DNA of 11,742 bases from SMTZ1-83 sp048883405. GTDB taxonomy: Archaea; Asgardarchaeota; Thorarchaeia; Thorarchaeales; Thorarchaeaceae. The translations under genes and the position numbers were made by a program. Within the stretch, counting starts at the first letter, position 1. Each line of letters begins with the position of its first letter. Positions 1-7,667 of the stretch are shown here, in pieces. Location: the NCBI GenBank assembly GCA_048883405.1, contig JBHLQS010000083.1:1-11742 (forward strand), given 5' to 3'. A model generated the notes under the pieces. That model was given only the letters and a program-made list of their open reading frames with translations. It did no database searches and was not told the origin of the DNA.

Positions 1-915
1 GACATCAACTATGTCGAGCTGAGCCTTTGGGACAACACACGTGCTACTGAGGTCTGGAGGATACGTTACACCGAGTCGACAAATACGTTCTCTATAGAGG
101 TGGGTTCTGAGTTCATTGCTATGTTGGGTTCATCCTATGCTAAGGTTGGAAATGACATTGATATCACTTGGGTGATTAAGATTGATTGGGATCACCTCGA
201 CCTCTCGAATGTTGACGTCCGCCAATTTGTCATCGATGACTCTGCGGAATCAGATACCAATTGGTATGAGTCTGACTGGAATGTTGAAACCCGATTGGAC
301 TACTCAATTTCACCCTCATTGTCAGATGGCCGTGGTGACCTCAATGCAAATAATCTAGTCCTTACTGGGACTGTCGTCTTCTACGGTTCCTCGCTTACTC
401 CTCTTGGTAACGAAACCGATGTCTGGGTGATTCATGATGTATCCGGGACATGGTCTAGTAATGTTAACGGTGTTGGAGCATTCTCTATTGGAGGCATTGC
501 TTCATCTGCCATTGTCCGGTTGAATACATATACCGTAAAGGTTGTTGTCGAGGGAGATGGATCTGGAGGTACTGACCTCTACTACACAAATAGTGAAACA
601 TCGGAGTTCATCACAGATAGGATTGAGTTCTACACCTCAGGAATGTTGGACAACCGAATTAATTTGAATGACTTAGGAACTGTCTGGTGGAACGCTCGAT
701 ATGACTACGATAACGCTGAAATCACAAGTGGCCTCACAGCTCTTCTTAATGGTTCCAAGACACTTCTCTGGGACTCAATAAATAGCCGCTGGTACTATGC
801 TGAGTCAGTTCCTTCGGTCTCAAGAGTTGGTTATTCTGTTCTCTCAGCTACAGAGTCTGGTTATGGTCTCACCGGCTGGTTACAGACAGCCTCTAATGTT
901 TCTATAATTTGGGAC
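1..915 (+). repeat. Large module, copy 1 (coding)
   Basis: This segment encodes 305 residues that recur at 2791-3708 with an offset of exactly 2790 bases at its start. Shared stretches include the opening D-I-[ND]-Y-V-E-L-S-L-W-D-N, I-K-I-D-W-D-H followed by N-V-D-V-R-Q, V-E-T-R-L-D-Y-S-I, and a final domain beginning D-R-I-E-F-Y-T-S-G and ending I-I-W-D. It may be incomplete at its left end, because the window begins here. Confidence 0.9.
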
Positions 916-3900
916 ACGGTGGTAGTTCGTTCATATTCAGTCACTGAAAGCCGAGTAAACATAACTGATTCAGTGGGCATCGATGTTCTTCTAGAGTATG
1001 AGTTTGATGACTCCTTTGTTGATGATGGAACCGTCACCATCAATTCAGTTAGTGCGGCCTATCAGGGCTCTGGTACCTGGAGAATCAGTCAATCCCGAAG
1101 CACTGTGCAGAGTGTCACCTATGACTCAGTGGGTTGTAGTGGCAATACTCATGGCATCTCACTGGTCAATCAGAACTCTCAATCTCAAACCATCATCTGG
1201 GACCGTGTATTAGTAAGTGGATACAGTGTAATAGACAGTCATGTCAATGTCGATGACTTGGTTGACATCGATGTCACCTTGGTGTTCGAATTTGACAGTT
1301 TTCCAGTCGCCTCTGGTGCAGTAACAATCAATGGGATTTCTGCCACTCCTCAGGGTGCCGGAGTCTGGCGAATCTCTGAAACACGAGGCACATCACAAGG
1401 TGTGACATTTGATACTGTTGCATGTTCTGCAAATATCTACGGAATCACAGCGATAAATCAGAATGGTCAGTCTCAACTTGTGATCTGGGATCAGATTGTT
1501 GTGGTATCATATACAGTTCTTGATGATAGAGTGGATGTCGGTGCTACTGTTTCTATTGATGTTCTATTGAACTATGACTATGATGGTTCTGATGTGACGG
1601 ATGGGAATGTGAGCATTAACTCAGTACCAGCTGAATATATCGGTAGTGGAGTCTGGCGAATCAACGAGTCTGAGATTGTAGTTGGAGATAATCTATACGA
1701 TACTGTAACAGCTTTGGACAATACCTTTGGAATAACAAATGTGGAACAGAATGGTCAGTCACAGCTTGTGATTTGGGATCAAATTGCTGTTCGCTCTATA
1801 ACCGCATCAGACTATCGCGACGATGTCGGAAGCACAATTACAGTCTACATTACACTCGAGTATGAATATAATGACGCGGATGTTACTGATGGTTCAGTGA
1901 TTGTCAACACTATTTCGTTTACCTATACAGGAGCCAACGGAATCTGGTCAACGGACCGCAGCCGTATCATAGTGATTTCTGAAACCTATAACTCAGTATC
2001 TTCCTCAGGGAATACTCATGGAATCAGTGCCATAGATTTAGGTGGTGCATCTGCAACAATCATCTGGGACAGAATAAGAGTCCTCACTACAACTGTTGAC
2101 GACAGTCGACTGAGTACTGATGCAACAGCCAGAGTCATGGTGACTGCTGAATTGGAATATGATAGTCTCCCGCTTGGCTCTGGTGACATTCTATATCTAG
2201 ATGATTCAGCTATGACCTGGGATGCCGGAAACAGCTGGTTCTATCTGGATGTAGGCCAGTCAGTTGTTGGACTTTGGAACTACTATGTGAACACTTCAGG
2301 AGCTTCTGAATCGACCTACAATATCTCCCTAGTTAACACAGCGGGGCTTTCACAGGATGTGATTTGGGACAGATTACTGGTAACAATCACCCCCGATTCC
2401 AGCTCGGTGCTTGACTACACAGATGTCGGTTTCACACTTGACATATCCTTTGATTATGATGACTCAGCATGTACTACTTATCTCGTGGATGTGGGCCGAA
2501 ACGGGACATACTGGAGGTCATTCACCTTTGCCAACGTATCACAGTTCGTAGACAACAACGTAGCTACGACATACCAGTACACTGTACAGATCGTTGTTTC
2601 TGAGAGTGTTTATGATATCACCACCTTCACAAGTAACACTGCTGAAGTAGCTTGGACCACGCCTTCAAACTTTGCACCATTCAATAATGGCGCTCCAATC
2701 TTAGTGAATCCAGATGACACTGATAACCTGTACTCAAGACTCAGGCCATACTTCATCAAATCTTCATTTGTGGATTACGATGGATATGCGGATATTGACT
2801 ACGTGGAACTCTCATTGTGGGATAATTCACGACTGTTTGAGGTTTGGCGGGTTCGATATACAACTGCAACTAATGCTTTCTCAATTGAAGCAGGGGTTGA
2901 GTATATCCATCTATCATCGAGCAGCACTTACCTAGAAATTGGAGCACAGCTGAATGTAACATGGAAAATTAAGATTGATTGGGATCACTTTGATTTACAA
3001 AATGTTGATGTACGACAATACGCTGTTGACATTTCAGCTGTTTCTGATTTGGATTGGTCTGAATCTAATTGGGATGTTGAAACACGTCTTGATTACAGTA
3101 TAATGCCCTCCCTTTCTGATGACCGCGGTGACATAGACACAGTTGACTTACAGGCTTCAGGAACCGTTATCTATTATGGGTCACTTCTTTCTCCTCCGAC
3201 CAATGAAACCGATATCTGGGTGATTCACGACTTTTCTGGCTCCTGGTCAGGAAGTATAAATGCCTTTGGTGAACTATCTGTTTCAGGTATCGGCTCTTCT
3301 TCTCTTGTACGATTGAATACATATACGTTCAAAATTGTGGAAGCTGGTTCTGGCTCCGCAAGTGGTGACCTGTACTTCACTACCAGTCCTACTAGCACAT
3401 TCATCACTGATCGTATCGAGTTCTATACTTCAGGAGCGGATGATTCTCGAATCAATATCAATGAGATGGGCGATGTCTGGTGGAGTGCACGCTATCAATA
3501 TGATAGCTCTGATATTCAAAGCGGATTGACAGCGTATCTCAACGGGATTAAACTCCTTTCATGGGATGTGACAAACAGCCGCTGGCATTATCAAGAAACA
3601 CGTACTACTGCAACGAAAATTGTATACCAAATTAGTGGTGCAACAGAATCTGATTATGGCATCACTAATTGGATAGATAGCACAACTAACCAAACTATCA
3701 TCTGGGATTCACTTATAATTTCGATAACTGACCCGATAGATCAGCGCACGAATGTAGGGACAAATGCTACTGGCATAACAGTTAGTGCAATATATAGCTA
3801 TGATAGAGCACCATTTGATGGGACCATTCTCCTGGACAATACTACATTCCAGTTTTCAGGTGTCCATAGGCAATATTACACCGCTGCTTCAGCTTTCGGA

Positions 3901-6216
3901 GACACGCACGGAATTGATGTCATTTCTGTTAACGACCAAACATGGTGCATCTGGGATCAGATAGAAGTCGTTTCGATAATTTCGAATGTTACCTACCTTG
4001 ATCCTAACGAGTATGCAAGAGTACAAGTGTACCTTCTCTATGATTTTGATGATGCACCGGTTCAAGACGGCAATTTCAGTTTGAAGTTTGAGGATCTAGT
4101 TCATTTGGCTGATGGCATTTGGGAGGTCAATGTTACTCGGTTATCCTATCAAATGATCAATTTCGACACACTGACAACCTGTGAAGATCCTATCTTTGGG
4201 ATTACTCATTTTGATTTATACGGTAATGACTTGGCTGTCTATTGGGATCGATTGGAATTATATCAATCCTCTGCCGCTGATTCAAGAATAGATGTAGGCT
4301 CAACTGGCTTCTCACTTTGGTCGGTGCGACTAGAAAACGCTGGAATTGATATCACATCAGGCTTAACAGCTCTGGCAACAGGGTCGGCTGCTATGACCTA
4401 TGTGGACGGTTTCTGGCGAGCATCTCACTCAAGTGATGTTGTAGGTGACCAAACATTTACAGTACTATCTGCGTCTCTCGAAGGTATCGATTTCTTCATC
4501 ACTAGCACAAGCGATGTGACAATAATCTGGGATAGAATTCAAGTTCAGACAACATCTGCAAGTTCAACCACTCCTATCATTGAGGAATTCATTATCATAA
4601 GTGCCACACTTTCCTACGAATACGATGGAACAGACTTGACAGATGGTGTTGTTACTCTGTGGGATCAAGGCAGTCAGATCTCAATGTCCTACAATGTATC
4701 TGGTGGATTCTGGTACGCGAACATCACAAAGGTTGAAACCGGGGAATACACATTCTATATAGAAGCAGTATCTGGAAATCAATACGGAATCACGCAGTTA
4801 TCACTAGCTGGAAACCAAATCACAGTGGAATTTGTGCCTCCACCATTGCCGCGACTCACTCCAATGACAATAGCCGGAATAAGTGGTGGTGTTGCCATTC
4901 TTATCATTATAAGTGCGGTAGCTATCCGCAGAAGGTATTATGTTGAAGTTCCCTTGGAAATAAAGCAAATCAACGCAATCCTAGATGCGATGGAGAAGGA
5001 AGAGAAAATCGAGGAAATCGACGTCAAGACAGCTGAGCAGAGCTTGCTGAATTTACTGGAACCCGGACTGTTTGCACTAGGACTGACTTTGGAAGAAGTT
5101 GGTGATGCCGATTTAGAAGGGGTTCGCATTACTGAGCCCGACATGGAGATGGTGGAAGCTCTAGAGGAATTCGAGCTTCCAGAACCTGAAGAAGAGGAAG
5201 AGGAAGAAGTAATTGTAAGAGAGATTCCAAAGCCTGAGAGCATTGGTGAATTCGAAGAGCTGGATATAGAGGCCGCCACAGACATTGAGGCTGCCGCCGA
5301 TGAAGCACTAGCTTTGATGCTGGAAGAGGTCCGAAAGATCAAGGAGAAGAGCGGAGTAAAGGTACCTCTCACCAAGGATGACTGGATGGAGAAGCTACCA
5401 TCTACTGTCAAATCAATGTTCTTCGAAGAGGAATTGAGAGAGCTGGATATTCCTGACATTGAGCAGCTGGCGAAACTAAGCCCTGAAGAGGTAGAGGAAC
5501 TTCTTGACTCGATATCAGCCGCTCAGAAAACTGATACAATTGATGTGGAAGAATCCTACGTAGAGATTGTTGAAGCGCTGAAGATCAAGTTTGATGAAAT
5601 CGAAGAAACAGAGGAAATGGATGAAGGTGCTCAGAAGAAGAGACTAATCCGGACTCTGCCAGCTTTCGTTGTTGCTCATTTCAAAGAGGCTTGGCTAGAG
5701 AACCTGTCCATCGACGAATTGAATGAATTGACGCAACTCACAGAGGCTGAACTCAAGACAGTAATAGATTCGCTAACGGCAGCAAAGGAATCAGCAACAA
5801 CAGAACCACCCGAGGAGATTGTTACCGGAGAAATCGACTTTGAAGAGGAATTAGAACGGCTCGATCTTGTGGATGACTCCGTCGAAGATGTAGAAGCTGA
5901 AGACGTCGATGACGCAGAAGTAGTGGAGGAACCATTAGTCGAGGAAATTGAAGACCTTGAAGTCGATGTAGAGCCTGATGATAGCAGTGCCGATGAGGAA
6001 GCAGGGGAACTCGATTTTGAAGATGAGGTAGAGGAACCCACAGTCGAGGAAACTAAGGACCTCGAAGTTGATGTGGAGCCTGATGATAGCAGTGCGATAG
6101 AGGAAATGTGGAAACTCGATTTTGAGGATGTGAGCGAACTCGAAGAAGAACCAAGTGATCACGTTGCGGAGGAGGAACCGCCAGAAGTTGAAGATGAAGA
6201 CCGCAAGAGTGATTGA
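1..6216 (+). CDS. Giant repeat-domain surface protein, single-pass, with long acidic cytoplasmic tail (5' partial)
   Basis: The reading frame is open from base 1 to the TGA at 6214-6216, giving 2071 visible residues. The first residues (DINYVELSLWDN) match an internal segment at 2791, so the true start lies upstream and the GTG at 100 is not a start. The first 1623 or so residues are rich in Thr, Ser, Asp, Val and Tyr, almost free of Lys, carry many N-x-S/T sequons, and form beta-sandwich-like domains of about 96 residues ending in I-[IV]-W-D. A hydrophobic helix (residues about 1624-1642) followed by RRR predicts the N-terminus outside. The remaining 430 or so residues are Glu/Asp-rich and helical, with two kinds of repeat. 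The layout resembles a cell-surface receptor or adhesin, or an anchored S-layer-like protein. I cannot name a family, and the ligand is unknown. Topology is well supported; function is inference. Confidence 0.93.
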   Translation, partial: DINYVELSLWDNTRATEVWRIRYTESTNTFSIEVGSEFIAMLGSSYAKVGNDIDITWVIKIDWDHLDLSNVDVRQFVIDDSAESDTNWYESDWNVETRLDYSISPSLSDGRGDLNANNLVLTGTVVFYGSSLTPLGNETDVWVIHDVSGTWSSNVNGVGAFSIGGIASSAIVRLNTYTVKVVVEGDGSGGTDLYYTNSETSEFITDRIEFYTSGMLDNRINLNDLGTVWWNARYDYDNAEITSGLTALLNGSKTLLWDSINSRWYYAESVPSVSRVGYSVLSATESGYGLTGWLQTASNVSIIWDTVVVRSYSVTESRVNITDSVGIDVLLEYEFDDSFVDDGTVTINSVSAAYQGSGTWRISQSRSTVQSVTYDSVGCSGNTHGISLVNQNSQSQTIIWDRVLVSGYSVIDSHVNVDDLVDIDVTLVFEFDSFPVASGAVTINGISATPQGAGVWRISETRGTSQGVTFDTVACSANIYGITAINQNGQSQLVIWDQIVVVSYTVLDDRVDVGATVSIDVLLNYDYDGSDVTDGNVSINSVPAEYIGSGVWRINESEIVVGDNLYDTVTALDNTFGITNVEQNGQSQLVIWDQIAVRSITASDYRDDVGSTITVYITLEYEYNDADVTDGSVIVNTISFTYTGANGIWSTDRSRIIVISETYNSVSSSGNTHGISAIDLGGASATIIWDRIRVLTTTVDDSRLSTDATARVMVTAELEYDSLPLGSGDILYLDDSAMTWDAGNSWFYLDVGQSVVGLWNYYVNTSGASESTYNISLVNTAGLSQDVIWDRLLVTITPDSSSVLDYTDVGFTLDISFDYDDSACTTYLVDVGRNGTYWRSFTFANVSQFVDNNVATTYQYTVQIVVSESVYDITTFTSNTAEVAWTTPSNFAPFNNGAPILVNPDDTDNLYSRLRPYFIKSSFVDYDGYADIDYVELSLWDNSRLFEVWRVRYTTATNAFSIEAGVEYIHLSSSSTYLEIGAQLNVTWKIKIDWDHFDLQNVDVRQYAVDISAVSDLDWSESNWDVETRLDYSIMPSLSDDRGDIDTVDLQASGTVIYYGSLLSPPTNETDIWVIHDFSGSWSGSINAFGELSVSGIGSSSLVRLNTYTFKIVEAGSGSASGDLYFTTSPTSTFITDRIEFYTSGADDSRININEMGDVWWSARYQYDSSDIQSGLTAYLNGIKLLSWDVTNSRWHYQETRTTATKIVYQISGATESDYGITNWIDSTTNQTIIWDSLIISITDPIDQRTNVGTNATGITVSAIYSYDRAPFDGTILLDNTTFQFSGVHRQYYTAASAFGDTHGIDVISVNDQTWCIWDQIEVVSIISNVTYLDPNEYARVQVYLLYDFDDAPVQDGNFSLKFEDLVHLADGIWEVNVTRLSYQMINFDTLTTCEDPIFGITHFDLYGNDLAVYWDRLELYQSSAADSRIDVGSTGFSLWSVRLENAGIDITSGLTALATGSAAMTYVDGFWRASHSSDVVGDQTFTVLSASLEGIDFFITSTSDVTIIWDRIQVQTTSASSTTPIIEEFIIISATLSYEYDGTDLTDGVVTLWDQGSQISMSYNVSGGFWYANITKVETGEYTFYIEAVSGNQYGITQLSLAGNQITVEFVPPPLPRLTPMTIAGISGGVAILIIISAVAIRRRYYVEVPLEIKQINAILDAMEKEEKIEEIDVKTAEQSLLNLLEPGLFALGLTLEEVGDADLEGVRITEPDMEMVEALEEFELPEPEEEEEEEVIVREIPKPESIGEFEELDIEAATDIEAAADEALALMLEEVRKIKEKSGVKVPLTKDDWMEKLPSTVKSMFFEEELRELDIPDIEQLAKLSPEEVEELLDSISAAQKTDTIDVEESYVEIVEALKIKFDEIEETEEMDEGAQKKRLIRTLPAFVVAHFKEAWLENLSIDELNELTQLTEAELKTVIDSLTAAKESATTEPPEEIVTGEIDFEEELERLDLVDDSVEDVEAEDVDDAEVVEEPLVEEIEDLEVDVEPDDSSADEEAGELDFEDEVEEPTVEETKDLEVDVEPDDSSAIEEMWKLDFEDVSELEEEPSDHVAEEEPPEVEDEDRKSD
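619..2661 (+). repeat. First string of about 96-residue beta-sandwich repeats
   Basis: Successive units end in I-[IV]-W-D at 915, 1203, 1491, 1779, 2070 and 2370. The units 916-1203, 1204-1491 and 1492-1779 are each exactly 288 bases; 1780-2070 is 291 and 2071-2370 is 300. A more divergent last unit runs to about 2661. Each unit starts with a strand such as D-R-V-x-V, has an acidic motif Y-[DE]-[YF]-[DN]-D followed by V-x-D-G, a G-x-W-R-I strand, and an N-T-H-G-I-S-like turn. Units 1204-1491 and 1492-1779 remain close at DNA level, sharing cagaatggtcagtc near their ends, which suggests fairly recent duplication or gene conversion. The fold assignment (Ig- or cadherin-like) is inferred from strand pattern and length. 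Confidence 0.8.
2791..3708 (+). repeat. Large module, copy 2 (coding)
   Basis: This is the second copy of the module at 1-915, one codon longer (306 residues). It follows a segment reading NNGAPILVNPDD and a further stretch leading to DYDGYADIDYVELSLW. The two copies are co-linear with only small length differences, for example in the Gly/Ser-rich loop before the F-I-T-D-R-I-E-F-Y motif. This indicates an ancestral duplication inside the gene rather than convergence. Confidence 0.9.
3709..4836 (+). repeat. Second string of beta-sandwich repeats, up to the membrane anchor
   Basis: Four more divergent units follow the second large module. They end at 3957 (C-I-W-D, a shortened unit of 83 residues), 4248 (V-Y-W-D), 4533 (I-I-W-D) and about 4836 (T-V-E-F-V, where the motif is lost before a proline-rich linker PPPLPRL). 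The unit 4249-4533 resembles the last domain of the large modules, sharing I-T-S-G-L-T-A-L. The membrane helix follows directly, so this string is the membrane-proximal stalk. Confidence 0.75.
4870..4926 (+). other. Transmembrane helix and stop-transfer sequence
   Basis: About 19 hydrophobic residues, IAGISGGVAILIIISAVAI, are followed at once by RRRYY. A proline-rich linker precedes them. This is the only long hydrophobic segment in the visible protein. The basic residues on the C-terminal side place the repeat domains outside and the acidic tail in the cytoplasm. Confidence 0.9.
5395..5793 (+). repeat. Two helical repeats in the cytoplasmic tail
   Basis: A helical segment at 5395-5532 begins LPSTVKSMFF and continues with L-D-I-P-D-I-E-Q-L-A-K-L-S-P-E-E-V-E-E-L-L-D-S-I. 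It recurs at 5656-5793 beginning LPAFVVAHFK and continuing with L-S-I-D-E-L-N-E-L-T-Q-L-T-E-A-E-L-K-T-V-I-D-S-L. The offset is 261 bases (87 residues). Each copy is preceded by Lys-containing helical sequence. The pattern suggests small helical bundles that could bind a cytoplasmic partner; no known family was recognised. Confidence 0.75.
5923..6132 (+). repeat. Tandem 35-residue acidic repeat (2 x 105 bases)
   Basis: The copies at 5923-6027 and 6028-6132 are consecutive and in frame. Both read V-E-E-P-x-V-E-E, then D-L-E-V-D-V-E-P-D-D-S-S-A, and end in L-D-F-E-D. The 20 bases gagcctgatgatagcagtgc are identical at 5971-5990 and 6076-6095, so the duplication is recent compared with the outer domain repeats. 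The segment is strongly acidic and likely disordered. Confidence 0.88.
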
Positions 6217-6320
6217 CATCAATCACATCAGAACGACTAAATACGCCCTCGAGTAAAGCAAATTGATTGACAATGACCCGTTCAATGCCACCTCCAGATA
6301 ATCTCTTAGTTCTGATCGAA

Positions 6321-6329
6321 TGAGGGGTG
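6321..6329 (+). promoter_or_regulatory. Ribosome binding site of the thiolase-like gene
   Basis: The purine-rich tgaggggtga just before the ATG at 6335 complements the 3' end of archaeal 16S rRNA (GGTGA core) with a spacing of about 5-6 bases. It decides the start in favour of 6335 over the in-frame ATG at 6320, which overlaps the site itself. Confidence 0.7.
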
Positions 6330-6334
6330 AAATC

Positions 6335-7498
6335 ATGGAATCAGTGTATGTCATTGGTGCTGGAATGACTGCTTTTGGCATTCTTGAAGAGTCACTGACA
6401 GAACTGGCAGAGAAAGCATCTTTCGAGGCCTTAACGCAATCACACTGTCTTGACCAAAGAGTCGACCATCTTGTAGTAGGGTCCCAAAACCCCGATGAGT
6501 TTGTGGGAATGGGCCATCTCTCTACTCTTCTAGCCGACAGATTGGGAATTGTACCCGCCGGAGCAACACGTGTGGAGACTGGTCCTTCCTCGGGTTCCAG
6601 TGCCTTCGAAGTTGCGTATACAATGATAGCTTCCGGGTACTCTGACCTAATCCTAGTGGTCGGAGTGGAGAAAATGTCAGAGGTGAATCAAGGAGTCGCA
6701 TCCAGGATTCTCTCAAAAATGATGTCATATGAGAATGAAACTCGATATGGTGCCACACCAACAGCATTGGCGGCTATGATTGCCCGAAGGTATATGCATG
6801 ATTATGGTTTAGCTCGTGATGACCTATCATTAGTCCCCGTCAAGGCTCATCGAAATGGGGCTAAGAACCCCTTAGCTCACTTTCGGAAAGAAATCACGAT
6901 TGAGGACGTAAGTACATCCCGGATTGTGGCTGATCCCCTCACGCTATTTGATTGCAGTCCAATCAGTGATGGGGCCGCATCCATTGTACTTGCCTCAGAA
7001 GAGTGTGTGAAAAACCTTGGTGTCAAAGACCATGCTGTCAAAGTTCTTGGCCTCGGTCATGGAACTGACCACCATGCTGTTCAGCATAGACTGTCTCTGA
7101 CATCACTCGGTGCAACTGTTGTCGCTGCTGAGAAGGCCTTTCATATGGCAAATCTCTCACCAAAGGACGTTGATGTCTGTGAAATCCATGACGCATTCTC
7201 GATTCTTGAATTGGTGAACATGGAGGACGTTGGTTTCGCGAATAGAGGAGCTTCTATTGAACTTGTAAGAGATGGGCGGACTGAGGTGTTTGGAGAGATC
7301 CCAGTAAACACCACTGGGGGCTTAAAGGCGCGCGGTCATCCGACGGGAGCCACGGGTATTGCCCAGATTCATGATATATACAACCAACTCGTCGGAAAAG
7401 CTCCTAAGGGCTTACAGGTTGATTCTCCGAGAATTGCACTCACACAGAATATCGGTGGCTTCGGCGATAACATGTGCGTTGGGCTGTTTGGCATCTAG
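6335..7498 (+). CDS. Archaeal SCPx-like thiolase homologue lacking the nucleophilic cysteine
   Basis: This encodes 387 residues, the usual length for archaeal thiolases of the acetyl-CoA C-acetyltransferase/SCPx group, which make or cleave 3-ketoacyl-CoA. The start ATG at 6335 is chosen because gaggggtga just upstream is a good ribosome site; an in-frame ATG at 6320 lies within or before it. Family features visible are VYVIGAGMTAFG at the N-terminus, V-A-D-P-L-T-L-x-D-C-S-P-x-S-D-G-A, the E-I-H-D-A-F motif (His285) and G-H-P-T-G-A-T-G (His335). The family motif C-A-S-G-S is here P-S-S-G-S, with Pro84 (bases 6584-6586) in the cysteine position. Ordinary Claisen chemistry through a cysteine acyl-enzyme is therefore unlikely. 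A non-thiolase role such as an Ltp2-like aldolase, a scaffold subunit or another acyl-CoA reaction is possible. The related DUF35 gene lies at 10604. Confidence 0.88.
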   Translation: MESVYVIGAGMTAFGILEESLTELAEKASFEALTQSHCLDQRVDHLVVGSQNPDEFVGMGHLSTLLADRLGIVPAGATRVETGPSSGSSAFEVAYTMIASGYSDLILVVGVEKMSEVNQGVASRILSKMMSYENETRYGATPTALAAMIARRYMHDYGLARDDLSLVPVKAHRNGAKNPLAHFRKEITIEDVSTSRIVADPLTLFDCSPISDGAASIVLASEECVKNLGVKDHAVKVLGLGHGTDHHAVQHRLSLTSLGATVVAAEKAFHMANLSPKDVDVCEIHDAFSILELVNMEDVGFANRGASIELVRDGRTEVFGEIPVNTTGGLKARGHPTGATGIAQIHDIYNQLVGKAPKGLQVDSPRIALTQNIGGFGDNMCVGLFGI

Positions 7499-7667
7499 CT
7501 GCATCGTCCATCCAAGATTGTCTTATTAGAAAATTCAAGATTTTGACTTCAGAGCAGGCTCAAGACTGGATGTGCACAAGGTCTAGTCATGTTCAAGTGA
7601 CCAAACAGATTTCTGTCTTTCCTGTTTCTAGAGCTCGAATGTCAAATCGAATGGAGACTGTTTCAAA

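Noticed and set aside
100..102. GTG as start codon of the surface protein
   Set aside because: The frame is open to base 1, and the residues encoded before 100 match the internal module at 2791, so the gene begins upstream of the window.
916..2370. Regular repeats as a CRISPR array
   Set aside because: The period is 288-300 bases, the repeats are diverged and in frame in one open reading frame, so they are protein domains.
4938..6222. Ser-rich open frames on the minus strand opposite the acidic tail
   Set aside because: They arise because GAA/GAG runs read TTC/CTC/TCT on the other strand. Their products are low-complexity serine with no domain or start signal, while the + strand frame has a membrane helix and repeats.
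6320..6334. Upstream ATG for the thiolase-like gene
   Set aside because: It overlaps the ribosome site for the ATG at 6335, and the extra residues M-R-G-E-I are not part of the family N-terminus.
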